From the NCBI GenBank assembly GCA_035549015.1, contig DASZRW010000003.1, positions 9,113 to 73,112 on the forward strand: a stretch of DNA of 64,000 nt, read 5' to 3'. The position numbers were made by a program, and so were the translations under genes. Below the pieces are notes generated by a model. That model saw nothing but the letters and a program-made list of their open reading frames with translations. It was not told where the DNA came from and searched no databases. Shown in pieces: positions 17,158 through 25,578 of the stretch; the stretch's first letter is position 1, and each line of letters opens with the position of its first letter. Source of the stretch: JAFDZV01 sp035549015 (GTDB lineage: Bacteria > Bacteroidota > Ignavibacteria > OLB7).

Positions 17158-19698
17158 CTACGCCAGTCCTTGACGGAGTGCGTACCGCGTGGCCGCGCTC
17201 CGGTTGCTCACGCCGATCTTGGAGTAGATGGAACGAAGATGAGCCTGAACCGTGCGGGGTGATATGTAGAGCTGCTCGGCGATCTGGGCATCGGTCTGCC
17301 CGTTCGCCACCCATCGAAGGATCTCCGTCTCGCGGCCGGTCAGTCCGCTGGTGGCCGGGTTCGAATCCGGTTTGCAATCCTCCGGGCTTCTCTCGCCCGG
17401 CGTTGCCGGAATTGTCACCGATGGTCCGGATGCGGCGCGGGCGCTGGAGTACGGGTCGATTGCCAGATCCTCCGGCAATTCCATGATCAAGCGGTATGCC
17501 TGTGCCAGCGTCATCATGGAGCCTTCGGCAAATGCCGCATCGAACTCCTCCGGCGAAAGCAGTGCGCGTACGCGCTGCTCGAGGCGCAGGTACGCAGCGG
17601 TACGCGGGCGGGCGATCTCCAGATGCGTCCCGTCCGCGATTCCGAGCAGAACCGCACCGAGGCGCGCGCGGCCGGTCTCCGCGATCACTGCGGCTACGCC
17701 GTGAACGCCGGTGACATAGTGCCAGCGATCATCGCGCTCCCACAGCAACTGAAGCGCTGCGCGATAGTGCGTAAAGGACTCGCGATGATTCCCGCGAATG
17801 GAGCGCAGTTCGCCGAGCATCTTCAGGACGCGTGCAAGGCCACGCTGATCGTTCCATCTGTGGGCGGCATCCAGCAGATCAATCAGCAGCCGTTCGGTTA
17901 CCTCCAGCGAGCCCTGCCACAGATGGACATGCGCCAGCACGCCGTTCGAGTAGATGAGGTTGAGATCGTCTCCCAGCTCCTTGAACAGATGAGTGGCATG
18001 CTCGCCCGCAGCGATTGCCTGCGGGTCATCCTGCAGGAGATAATAGGTCGCCAGATACTGATTGCAGAGTGCCTCCCCCCACCGGTCTTCCGACTCGATG
18101 AACAGGGCGAGTCCGCGTTGAAGAAGCGTGAACGCCTCCTCGAAGTTCCCCTGGGCGCGCTGAATCTGTCCCATGTTCGCGGAGGCATGTCCCATTCCGC
18201 GAACATGGCCAAGCGCTTCGAAGTTCGCCAGCGCCTGTTCGGTGATCTCCATGCCCAGCAGATAGTTGCCGCCGAAATACGCGAGCAGCCCGGCATGGAG
18301 CAATGCCCATCCGCGCATCTCCGTGCTCCCGGCAGGCTGCCCCTGCGCGGCGTCGAGTTCCAGCGCCCTGTTCAGCCACTCGCGTCCCTCGGTGGGGGAG
18401 CCATGGTGCCCCCAGTAGCGTGCCATGCCGCCGGTGAGCGCAAGCATGCCGGTTGCATCCTCCCGCTCCAGCAACCGCGCCAGGGCAAGGCGCACGTTGT
18501 CCAGCTCGGCAGCGATGATGGATACCCAGTGAATCTGATGCGGCGTCTTCATGAATGCAGCCGCATCCGTCAGAATCACCCGGCTGCACCAGTCCGCATG
18601 TGCATCCCGTATCGGGTCCGTCTCGTTATGCTCCGCCAGCCGCTCCTGCGCGTACTCGCGAATCGTGGAGAGCATGGAGAACCGCGGCTGTTCATCGCTT
18701 CCGGTCTGGCGCAGGAGACACTTGTTGACCAGCGATGCAACGGCGTTCAGCACGTCCAGCGGGCGCTCGCCCGGCAGCGTGCAGACCGCTTCCGCCGCCT
18801 CCAGCGTGCATCCGTTGGCGAAGATGGCGATGCGCCGGAACAGACGTTGTTCATCACCCTCCAGCAGGTCGTAGCTCCAGTCGATGGCGCCGCGCAACGT
18901 CCTCTGCCGCTCGGGCAGGTCCAGGGCTCCGCCGGTGAGGACATGCAGCCGGTGTTCCAGCCGTGCAAGGATTGCGCGAGGCGGCAGAAGCTTGGTTCGC
19001 GAGGCGGCCAACTCGATCGCCAGCGGCAGCCCGTCCAGTCGCGAACAGATCTCCGCTACCGCGGCGGCGTTGGTTTCGGTGAGTGCGAAGGTGTGATTGA
19101 TGGAGCGTGCCCGCTCGATGAAGAGCGCAACGGCCGGCGATGCCGCCATCGTACGGATGTCTGCGGCGGGATCTGCCAGGCAGAGCGGCTGAAGATGATA
19201 TTCCTGCTCGCCGTAGACACGCAGCGCCTCCCGGCTCGTGGCCATGATGGTAAGGCCCGGGGCTTCGGCCAGCAGCCTCGAAACGAACGGCGCGACGCCG
19301 GGGATCTGCTCCAGATTATCGAGCATCAGCAGCATCCGGCGCTCGCGGAAATGATTGGCCACCAGCCTCTCCACGGTAAGGCCTCCCTCTTCGCGCAGAC
19401 CCAGCTGGTCCGCAATCGCGTGCATGAAGGTGCCGGGATCGGTGATGGCGGCAAGATGGATGATGCGCGCCCCGTCCGGGAATTCGTCCGCATGCGCCGA
19501 GGTCGTGTGAAGGGCAAAACGGGTTTTGCCGACACCCCCGGGGCCGACGATCGTGAGCAGACGGATGCCGGGCGTTGCAAGGAGTTCGGCAATGGCCTGC
19601 GAATCCTGCTCCCGGCCGATGAGATTCATCGGCGCGCGCGGTGCGGAGTGGAGCATTGTTCGAGAGGAAGTGCCGGTGCGCATTGCGTTATCTGTCAT
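17158..19698 (-). CDS. Large ATP-binding LuxR-family regulator (STAND/LAL-like)
   Basis: About 846 aa. An N-terminal NB-ARC/STAND ATPase (Walker A TIVGPGGVGKTR; RNBS-like segments through about residue 300) is followed by TPR-rich repeats (about 350-720) and a C-terminal LuxR HTH (LTGRETEILRWVANGQTDAQ, then SNRSAATRYALRQGL). LAL-type regulators switch on pathway genes when a small ligand binds the repeats. It lies upstream of the dikinase/methyltransferase unit on the same strand, about 280 bp away, so it may control it; this is inference. ATG 19698 is chosen over 19740; both lack a convincing ribosome-binding site. Confidence 0.92.
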   Translation of the reverse strand: MTDNAMRTGTSSRTMLHSAPRAPMNLIGREQDSQAIAELLATPGIRLLTIVGPGGVGKTRFALHTTSAHADEFPDGARIIHLAAITDPGTFMHAIADQLGLREEGGLTVERLVANHFRERRMLLMLDNLEQIPGVAPFVSRLLAEAPGLTIMATSREALRVYGEQEYHLQPLCLADPAADIRTMAASPAVALFIERARSINHTFALTETNAAAVAEICSRLDGLPLAIELAASRTKLLPPRAILARLEHRLHVLTGGALDLPERQRTLRGAIDWSYDLLEGDEQRLFRRIAIFANGCTLEAAEAVCTLPGERPLDVLNAVASLVNKCLLRQTGSDEQPRFSMLSTIREYAQERLAEHNETDPIRDAHADWCSRVILTDAAAFMKTPHQIHWVSIIAAELDNVRLALARLLEREDATGMLALTGGMARYWGHHGSPTEGREWLNRALELDAAQGQPAGSTEMRGWALLHAGLLAYFGGNYLLGMEITEQALANFEALGHVRGMGHASANMGQIQRAQGNFEEAFTLLQRGLALFIESEDRWGEALCNQYLATYYLLQDDPQAIAAGEHATHLFKELGDDLNLIYSNGVLAHVHLWQGSLEVTERLLIDLLDAAHRWNDQRGLARVLKMLGELRSIRGNHRESFTHYRAALQLLWERDDRWHYVTGVHGVAAVIAETGRARLGAVLLGIADGTHLEIARPRTAAYLRLEQRVRALLSPEEFDAAFAEGSMMTLAQAYRLIMELPEDLAIDPYSSARAASGPSVTIPATPGERSPEDCKPDSNPATSGLTGRETEILRWVANGQTDAQIAEQLYISPRTVQAHLRSIYSKIGVSNRSAATRYALRQGLA

Positions 19699-20102
19699 GC
19701 GGGCGTGCCCGATAGTGAACCGGTTCCATGGTGAGCGCATCCGCCCGGCCGCCGGGCCGGCGCTGGGCGGGTCGTTGCCGCTCTCGGGCTGGAACGGCGC
19801 TCAATCTATCACTATGCACCCAATCGTACCATGGACGCCCGGCGGGCAACCGGTCTCCGGAGCCGATGGCGGGGGTTGATGAGGGGGCATTCCAATGGGA
19901 ATGCTACGTAGCCGGCCCGGCGCTGGATTTCCTTCGGAGCAGCGGCGCGCCGCGCGCCTCGCCGCAATGCCTTGCCGCTCGATCCGTATTCTGAAGTGCA
20001 ACGCGGTCTGCAATCCGGTCACATCCAGCAACGTCCGGTTCACCCGTGGTTGCGTATCTTTCCGTTCGACATCGAGCATTCAACAACTCAGGACACAGAC
20101 GC
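19699..20102. other. Divergent intergenic region
   Basis: 404 bp between the minus-strand LuxR-family regulator and the plus-strand mutase. No gene is supported. It holds the mutase promoter candidate at 20055-20062 and presumably the regulator's own promoter, which I could not identify. Confidence 0.6.
20055..20062 (+). promoter_or_regulatory. Candidate -7 element (TATCTTTC) for the mutase gene
   Basis: TATCTTTC lies 41 nt before the mutase start. It matches TAnnTTTG except for the final base. Confidence 0.45.
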
Positions 20103-21824
20103 ATGAGCACGAACGGCATGTCAGCCAATGGCCACGCACACGGCCACAGCAACGGTCATGCAGGCGAGCAGTTGGCGCTGGACTTTGTTCAGGCCCGGGG
20201 ACGGTGGGAGGCCGAGGCCGCCGCTGCCCGAACCACCGGATGGAAGCACACCTCGCTCTCCGGGAACGAAGTGGATCTGCTGAATTCGCCGGCCGACATG
20301 AAGGAATGGGACTACATGGAGAAGCTGGGCTTCCCGGGGCAGTATCCGTTCACTCGCGGCGTTCATGCAAACATGTACCGTGGCAAGGTCTGGACCATGC
20401 GGCAGTTCGCCGGGTTCGGCACGCCGGAGGACACGAACAACCGTTTCAAGTACCTCCTGGCCAACGGCCAGACCGGGCTCTCGACGGCGTTCGATCTCCC
20501 CACGCTCATGGGGCGCGATGCGGATGATCCGATGTCCGAGGGAGAGGTCGGCATCTGCGGCGTGGCTATTTCCTCGCTCGCCGATATGGAGATCCTGTTC
20601 GACGGCATCCCGCTGGACAAGGTCTCGACCTCGATGACGATCAACTCGCCGGCCATCATGATCTTCGCCTACTATCTCGCCGTGGCGGAGAAGCAGGGCG
20701 TGCCGTTCGAGAAGCTGCGCGGCACCCTTCAGAACGATATCCTGAAGGAGTACATCGCGCAGAAGGAATATCTGTTCCCGCCGCGCCCCTCGGTGCGCAT
20801 CATCACGGATATGATCGAGTGGTGCACGACGAATGCGCCGCAGTGGAACCCGGTTTCGATCAGCGGCTACCACATTCGCGAGGCGGGCTCCACGGCCGCG
20901 CAGGAGCTGGCGTTCACGCTTGCAGACGGCTTCGCCTACGTTGAGGCCTGCCTGGAGCGAGGCCTGGACATCGATGACTTCGCCCCGCGCCTCTCGCACT
21001 TCTTCAACTCCCATATCGACTTCTTCGAGGAGATCGCGAAGTTCCGTGCCGCGCGGCGCATTTACGCGCGGCGCATGCGCGAGAAGTACGGCGCGAAGAG
21101 CCCCCGCTCCTGGATCCTTCGCTTCCACACACAGACGGCCGGATGTTCGCTTACCGCGCAGCAGCCGGAGAACAACATCGTGCGCACCGCGCTCGAGGCG
21201 TTGGCTGCGGTGCTCGGGGGGACGCAGAGCCTGCACACGAACTCGATGGATGAAACGCTTGCGCTTCCCTCGGAGAAGGCGGTGACGATCGCGCTGAGGA
21301 CGCAGCAGGTGATCGCCTACGAAACCGGCGTGATCAACGCCATCGATCCACTGGGGGGGAGCTACTTCGTGGAGACCCTGACCGACAGGATCGAAGCGGA
21401 GGCCGAGGCCTACTTCGAGAAGATCGATGCGCTTGGCGGCGTGATTCCGGCCATCGAAGCCGGCTTCTTCCAGCGCGAGATCGCCGACGCGGCCTATCGC
21501 TATCAGCGGGAACTGGACGCAAAGGAGAAGGTGATCGTGGGGATGAACGAGTATGTGCAGGAGGACGAGAAGATCGACATCCCGATCCTCACGATATCGA
21601 AGGACGTGGAGGAGAAGCAGGTGGCGCGTCTTACCGAGCTTCGCGCACGCCGCAACCAGGAGGAGGTGGAGCGTACGCTGGCTGCACTTCGGCAGTCGGC
21701 GGAGGAGGGCACCAACATGATGCCGCACGTTCTGGACTGCGCACGTGCCTACGTTACCGTGGGGGAGATGTGCCGCACGCTGGAGGAAGTGTTCGGTGTC
21801 TACGAGGAGCAGCCGGTATTCTGA
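20103..21824 (+). CDS. Acyl-CoA mutase large subunit (methylmalonyl/isobutyryl-CoA type), no B12 domain
   Basis: A 573-aa adenosylcobalamin-dependent carbon-skeleton mutase barrel: RGVHANMYRGKVWTMRQFAG, DILKEYIAQKEYLFPPRP, SGYHIREAGSTAAQELAF, HTQTAGCSLTAQQPENN and LHTNSMDETLALPSEKA are family hallmarks. A C-terminal B12-binding domain is absent, so a separate small subunit is needed; none is in the window. At the positions that from memory distinguish methylmalonyl-CoA (Tyr/Arg) from isobutyryl-CoA mutase (Phe/Gln), this protein has F102 and R232, a mixed pair, so the substrate is uncertain. The His/Gly-rich N terminus (GHAHGHSNGHAG) is unusual. ATG 20103 is chosen over 20046. Confidence 0.9.
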   Translation: MSTNGMSANGHAHGHSNGHAGEQLALDFVQARGRWEAEAAAARTTGWKHTSLSGNEVDLLNSPADMKEWDYMEKLGFPGQYPFTRGVHANMYRGKVWTMRQFAGFGTPEDTNNRFKYLLANGQTGLSTAFDLPTLMGRDADDPMSEGEVGICGVAISSLADMEILFDGIPLDKVSTSMTINSPAIMIFAYYLAVAEKQGVPFEKLRGTLQNDILKEYIAQKEYLFPPRPSVRIITDMIEWCTTNAPQWNPVSISGYHIREAGSTAAQELAFTLADGFAYVEACLERGLDIDDFAPRLSHFFNSHIDFFEEIAKFRAARRIYARRMREKYGAKSPRSWILRFHTQTAGCSLTAQQPENNIVRTALEALAAVLGGTQSLHTNSMDETLALPSEKAVTIALRTQQVIAYETGVINAIDPLGGSYFVETLTDRIEAEAEAYFEKIDALGGVIPAIEAGFFQREIADAAYRYQRELDAKEKVIVGMNEYVQEDEKIDIPILTISKDVEEKQVARLTELRARRNQEEVERTLAALRQSAEEGTNMMPHVLDCARAYVTVGEMCRTLEEVFGVYEEQPVF

Positions 21825-22085
21825 TGCAGGCGATCCGCCGCATGGCGAATGCCGCGGGGTGGCGGGAACACGCTCCGGTGCAAGGTGGTCGTGCCCGTGG
21901 GTAGGGCCGGGGCCGAAGGAGTTGGGATGCGCCGGTTCGGTTCCGGAAGGTTTGCAAGCGAGCGGGTTCCATAGGGGCCTGCTCGTGTCATTACGGAATA
22001 CATTGTATCGTACGACACCCCGATGGCATCATTGCGGCGAACGACGAACGTTGTGCGCCGCACGATCAACACAACACGTGACGTC

Positions 22086-22838
22086 ATGAGAATGAACAAC
22101 GCAATGTGCCGCGCGAGCCGCAGTGCATCACTGCTCGTGGTTCCGTTCCTGGTTCTTCTTTGTGCAGCCGCAGCGGCCCTTCGCGCCCAGCCGCCGGCCC
22201 CCCAGCCGGCGCGGACCATCTCGGTGAGCGGCGACGCGGAGATGCGCGTTGTTCCCGATCAGGTGCAGTTCGACCTCGGTATCGAGACCGAGAACAAGGA
22301 TATCGAGGAGGCCACCCGTGACAACGACAACCGCCTGAACGCACTGCTGGACGCCATCGAGAAGCTCGGGATTGCGCGGCAGGATGTGCAGACCAACCAA
22401 CTGACGATCGCTCCGGAGTATGCATACAAGGATGGGCGGCGCGGAGAGTTCCTCGGGTTCTCCACCAGCCGCAACGTCTCCGTAACGCTGAAGAATTTCG
22501 GCAAGACCCGGAATCTCATCGCCGCGGCATTGAAGGCCGGTGTGACGAATGTGGGGCAGGGGCAGCTCCGAACGTCGGAGTTGCGGAAGTATCGGGACGA
22601 GGCGCGCGTGCTGGCGATTCGTGCTGCGAAGGATAAGGCCCTGCTGCTTGCGCACGAGCTCGGCGTGAAGGTGGGGAGGGTGTTGACCATCGAGGAGACG
22701 CCAACCATGAGCATGTACGCAAACCAGGTTCAGACGTCGCGGTTCGACCGCGGAGCCTCCGGTGAGGATGACAACACGCTGGCTCCGGGTGAACTGTCCG
22801 TGAGTGCACGTGTTTCGGTGGTGTTCGAGTTGGAGTAG
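22086..22838 (+). CDS. SIMPL (DUF541/YggE-like) periplasmic protein
   Basis: 250 aa. A hydrophobic signal/anchor (SLLVVPFLVLLCAAAAALRA) is followed by the SIMPL domain: TISVSGDAEMRVVPDQVQFD near the N terminus, then LGIETENKDIEEATRDN and the conserved DVQTNQLTIAPEYAYKDGR. The family (YggE in E. coli) is linked to oxidative stress resistance and oligomeric ring assembly, but its biochemical role is unsettled. The frame is open from 22023; ATG 22086 or 22092 fits the signal sequence better. Confidence 0.9.
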   Translation: MRMNNAMCRASRSASLLVVPFLVLLCAAAAALRAQPPAPQPARTISVSGDAEMRVVPDQVQFDLGIETENKDIEEATRDNDNRLNALLDAIEKLGIARQDVQTNQLTIAPEYAYKDGRRGEFLGFSTSRNVSVTLKNFGKTRNLIAAALKAGVTNVGQGQLRTSELRKYRDEARVLAIRAAKDKALLLAHELGVKVGRVLTIEETPTMSMYANQVQTSRFDRGASGEDDNTLAPGELSVSARVSVVFELE

Positions 22839-22977
22839 CGAGGCCGGTCAGGGCCGGCAGATAGGCTCACTCCCGCTCCGGCCGCGCGTGGCCGGCCGGC
22901 GTCCGGCTCCGGTGAACCACGTCCTGCAGAGCCGTATGTGCACGGCGCACGCGGGACTTTGTTGGCAGGATTTCCAA

Positions 22978-23907
22978 ATGCATATGCAGAAGATTGTAGC
23001 AACCGAAAGGAATGCAGCGGCGCTGGCGAATGCAGGCGCCGTCGGTGACCGCATCCGCCTGATGCGGCCCGCGCACTGGCTGAAGAACGTGTTCGTCTTC
23101 GCGCCGCTCGTGTTCGGCAAGATGCTTACCGATTCCTCACGCGTGCTTCTTGCCGTGGAAACGTTCGTGGCGTTCTGCCTGGTGAGCTCGGCGGTGTATA
23201 TCGTGAACGACATCGCCGATCGCGTGGCCGACGCGGAGCATCCGATGAAGCGTCTGCGGCCGATTGCCTCGGGGCGCGTTGGCGTGCGCGGCGCCGCCGT
23301 TCAGGCCGGCGTTCTGCTGATTGCCAGCGGGCTCGTGGTTGCGATGCTTCCGTGGCAGGCCGCACTCTGCATTTCCGTCTATGCGGCGCTGAATGCCGCC
23401 TACTCCTTCGGCCTGAAGCATGTGGTGATCGTGGACATCTTCATCATCGCCGGCGGCTTCATGCTGCGGGTGCTTGCAGGGGCGAAGGCCGTTTCGGTGG
23501 AAGCCTCGGAGTGGCTGATGATCTGCACGATGTTCCTTGCGCTGTTCCTGGCCATCGCGAAGCGTCGAAGCGAACTGAATCACATCGGCCGCGGCGAGAG
23601 CCGGAAGGTGCTGGACGATTACACGCCGGAACTCGTCCGCCTGATTCTCAATGTCTCGGTGATGGGGGCGATCGTGAGCTATGCCCTCTATACCGTGAGC
23701 GACCACGCGCACCGGTTCTTCAATACCAACAAGCTCATCTATACCGTTCCGTTTGTCATGTACGGGATCTTCCGTTATCTCTACCTGGACGAGAAGCAGC
23801 AGACCGCGGAGAACCCCGTCTCGATCGTGGTGCGCGATCCGTGGCTGGTTGCAACGGGGCTGGCGTGGATGGCCGTCTCCATCCTGATCATCTACATCGC
23901 GCACTGA
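22978..23907 (+). CDS. Decaprenyl-phosphate phosphoribosyltransferase-like UbiA protein
   Basis: A 309-aa integral membrane prenyltransferase with about eight to nine predicted TM helices. The UbiA motif NDIADRVADAEHPMKRLRPI (near residues 76-95) is the form seen in decaprenyl-phosphate phosphoribosyltransferases (Rv3806c-like), which make decaprenyl-phosphoryl-5-phosphoribose from PRPP. The second motif, around YSFGLKHVVIVDIF, is present. In mycobacteria the product feeds arabinan synthesis; in other phyla it is linked to polysaccharide assembly. No DprE1/2 homologue is in this window. ATG 22978 is chosen; the frame is open to 22804, overlapping the SIMPL gene. Confidence 0.9.
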   Translation: MHMQKIVATERNAAALANAGAVGDRIRLMRPAHWLKNVFVFAPLVFGKMLTDSSRVLLAVETFVAFCLVSSAVYIVNDIADRVADAEHPMKRLRPIASGRVGVRGAAVQAGVLLIASGLVVAMLPWQAALCISVYAALNAAYSFGLKHVVIVDIFIIAGGFMLRVLAGAKAVSVEASEWLMICTMFLALFLAIAKRRSELNHIGRGESRKVLDDYTPELVRLILNVSVMGAIVSYALYTVSDHAHRFFNTNKLIYTVPFVMYGIFRYLYLDEKQQTAENPVSIVVRDPWLVATGLAWMAVSILIIYIAH

Positions 23908-23927
23908 GGGGCGATTTCGGTATCCGG

Positions 23928-24932
23928 ATGCGCCATGTATCTTTGCCCGACAACCCGTTGCAACTCTGGCACTATTCTGCCCCGGCGCAGGTACCGTTGA
24001 ACTCGCACGCTGTAGACGCAATCATTCTTCACCCGGCCGTTGCCGCATCGCGCGAGCGCATCGCTGCTCTTCGCGATAATCTGCACGCCGTCTTCAACGA
24101 ACGTCTCCGCCTTTCATTCGAGGTCTTTCCATACCTCCGCGACCGTTACTCTGAACTCTTCGGCGATCTCGAGCGCGCGCTCCAGGAGCGCACGCTCGAA
24201 CTGAGCGAGCGCCGCCGCATGGTGGAGCTCTTCTCGCTCAAGCTGGATCGCGGGCAGCGGCTGGATGCCCGCACGGTGGAACTGGTGATGAAGGCGGTGC
24301 GCAGCGAGTTCGCACGCGTGCGTTCGCGCATGCTGGCCGCGTTCAGCGCCGAGTATCGAAAGGATCTGGACAGCTCCTGGCGGCCTTCACCGTTCGTGGA
24401 GCAGGGGGGCCCCGCCGATGCCGCCCAGGGTGCATGCCGTCGCGCCGATGAACTGCGCGCGCTCTATCGGCAACTGGCGAAACAGTTGCATCCGGATGCG
24501 CGGCGCGCGGGAGAGGGTGCGCGGCGCGAGTACTGGGACCTGGTGCAGCGCGGATATCACCGCGGCGACCTTTCGCTTCTCCGCACGATGCTGCAACTGG
24601 TGGATGCCGTGGGGGAAGGAGAACCGGCTGCTGCCGGTGATCATGAGGGGGAGGAGCAACGCCTTCGCCTTGCCCTGCGCACCGAACGGGGGCGGCTGGA
24701 GGCCCTGAAGCGCGAGGAGATCCATCAGATGCGCGAGTGCCTTCAGGATGAAGCGTGGATCGCTTCGCGGCGTGCACTGCTCGAGGCCGACATCGCCTCC
24801 GTTGAACACGAGGTGGCCACGTGCGACCACTTCCTGGCTCCGATCCTTTCGGGACAGAAGGCGCCGTCCCCCGAGGTGGTGAAGAATATCTGGTCCAGCT
24901 TCGTCGAGGATGTGTACCTCAACCATCGATGA
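23928..24932 (+). CDS. Coiled-coil protein with a J-domain-like HPD segment
   Basis: 334 aa, function unknown. An N-terminal helical region rich in Leu/Arg/Glu (LERALQERTLELSERRRMVE) predicts a coiled coil. Near residue 188 an HPD tripeptide sits in the LYRQLAKQLHPDARR context of a DnaJ helix II-loop, suggesting contact with an Hsp70 (DnaK). A C-terminal acidic/charged helix (EALKREEIHQMREC) follows. A TATCTTTG promoter candidate lies inside the first codons (23938-23945), so the real start may be the in-frame TTG at 23958. It is 20 bp after the UbiA-like gene and could be co-transcribed. Confidence 0.78.
   Translation: MRHVSLPDNPLQLWHYSAPAQVPLNSHAVDAIILHPAVAASRERIAALRDNLHAVFNERLRLSFEVFPYLRDRYSELFGDLERALQERTLELSERRRMVELFSLKLDRGQRLDARTVELVMKAVRSEFARVRSRMLAAFSAEYRKDLDSSWRPSPFVEQGGPADAAQGACRRADELRALYRQLAKQLHPDARRAGEGARREYWDLVQRGYHRGDLSLLRTMLQLVDAVGEGEPAAAGDHEGEEQRLRLALRTERGRLEALKREEIHQMRECLQDEAWIASRRALLEADIASVEHEVATCDHFLAPILSGQKAPSPEVVKNIWSSFVEDVYLNHR
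23938..23945 (+). promoter_or_regulatory. Candidate -7 element (TATCTTTG) near the J-like gene start
   Basis: TATCTTTG is a full match to TAnnTTTG. A transcript from here would begin close to the TTG at 23958 and be almost leaderless. Confidence 0.45.
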
Positions 24933-25244
24933 ATCGCCTCCGAGCGTGCCGTGCCGAGCATACGGGGATGGTACCTTTTTGCGGGGGTGCACAATCATGT
25001 ACCTTGCGCTATCGGACTCGAATATGTATGATTGTGGCTGGTAATTATAATATCGTCGTAACCAATCACTCCCCTGCAACTTCCAAAGGTCCAGAGTGCA
25101 CGGAATGACCACTGCGCAGAACGATCTCACGTGCAATCATGCGGAGAACTCCAGCGGCCTGAATACCGTTGCCGTTGCGATAGCCGACGGCGTTTCTCTG
25201 TGATCGCAATACGATATTCCGGTATGGACGTGTTGTGCATACGG

Positions 25245-25306
25245 CTCCGCACGCCGGCTGCCGTGGCCGCCTGCGGCAGGATGGAGGGAGCCGAGAGCGT
25301 GCGGAG
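25245..25306. other. Long inverted repeat (possible structured RNA)
   Basis: CTCCGCACGC (25245-25254) pairs perfectly with GCGTGCGGAG (25297-25306). Inside, CTGCCG (25258-25263) pairs with CGGCAG (25274-25279). There is no T tract on either side. Confidence 0.5.
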
Positions 25307-25362
25307 TGAATTGAACATGTGACCAGGGTCCGTTATTAAGGGGACGGAACTGAACGGCTGTG

Positions 25363-25400
25363 GCCCGGTGGCTCTCTTCATCTTTGAAGACCCATCGGGC
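25363..25400. other. Two-segment hairpin
   Basis: GCCCGGTGG (25363-25371) pairs with CCATCGGGC (25392-25400) with one G-U, and TCTTCA (25375-25380) pairs with TGAAGA (25385-25390) inside it. It lies beyond the 3' end of the minus-strand SDR gene and may terminate it or be part of an RNA. Confidence 0.5.
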
Positions 25401-25578
25401 CGCGCCATTTCCGGCCGGGGCGTTCGGCAGGAGTATCCCGCTATGGTTCACCCAGGCGTGAGCCGCCGAACAGAACAGGATGTTGTTCAGGCAGAACGGG
25501 ATGCTGTTCCGAACGATGCTGCGCGGCAGGTCCGGGGTAAGGGATGCATGGTGCACGTGATGCCGACAATTGCGCCGA

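Larger units (their letters stand above)
24933..25578. other. 646-bp region without a convincing gene, two strong hairpins
   Basis: No ORF here has recognisable protein features. The stretch 25015-25065 is AT-rich (TAATTATAATATC), unlike its surroundings. Two stable inverted repeats follow (25245-25306 and 25363-25400). The region could hold an RNA gene or decayed sequence. Confidence 0.55.

Noticed and set aside
17341..17400. tRNA-like T-arm (GGGTTCGAATCC)
   Set aside because: It is a short palindrome in the coding sequence of the LuxR-family regulator, with no acceptor stem, anticodon arm or CCA context. A similar GGTTCGAAT at 7370 lies within the barrel gene and was rejected for the same reason.
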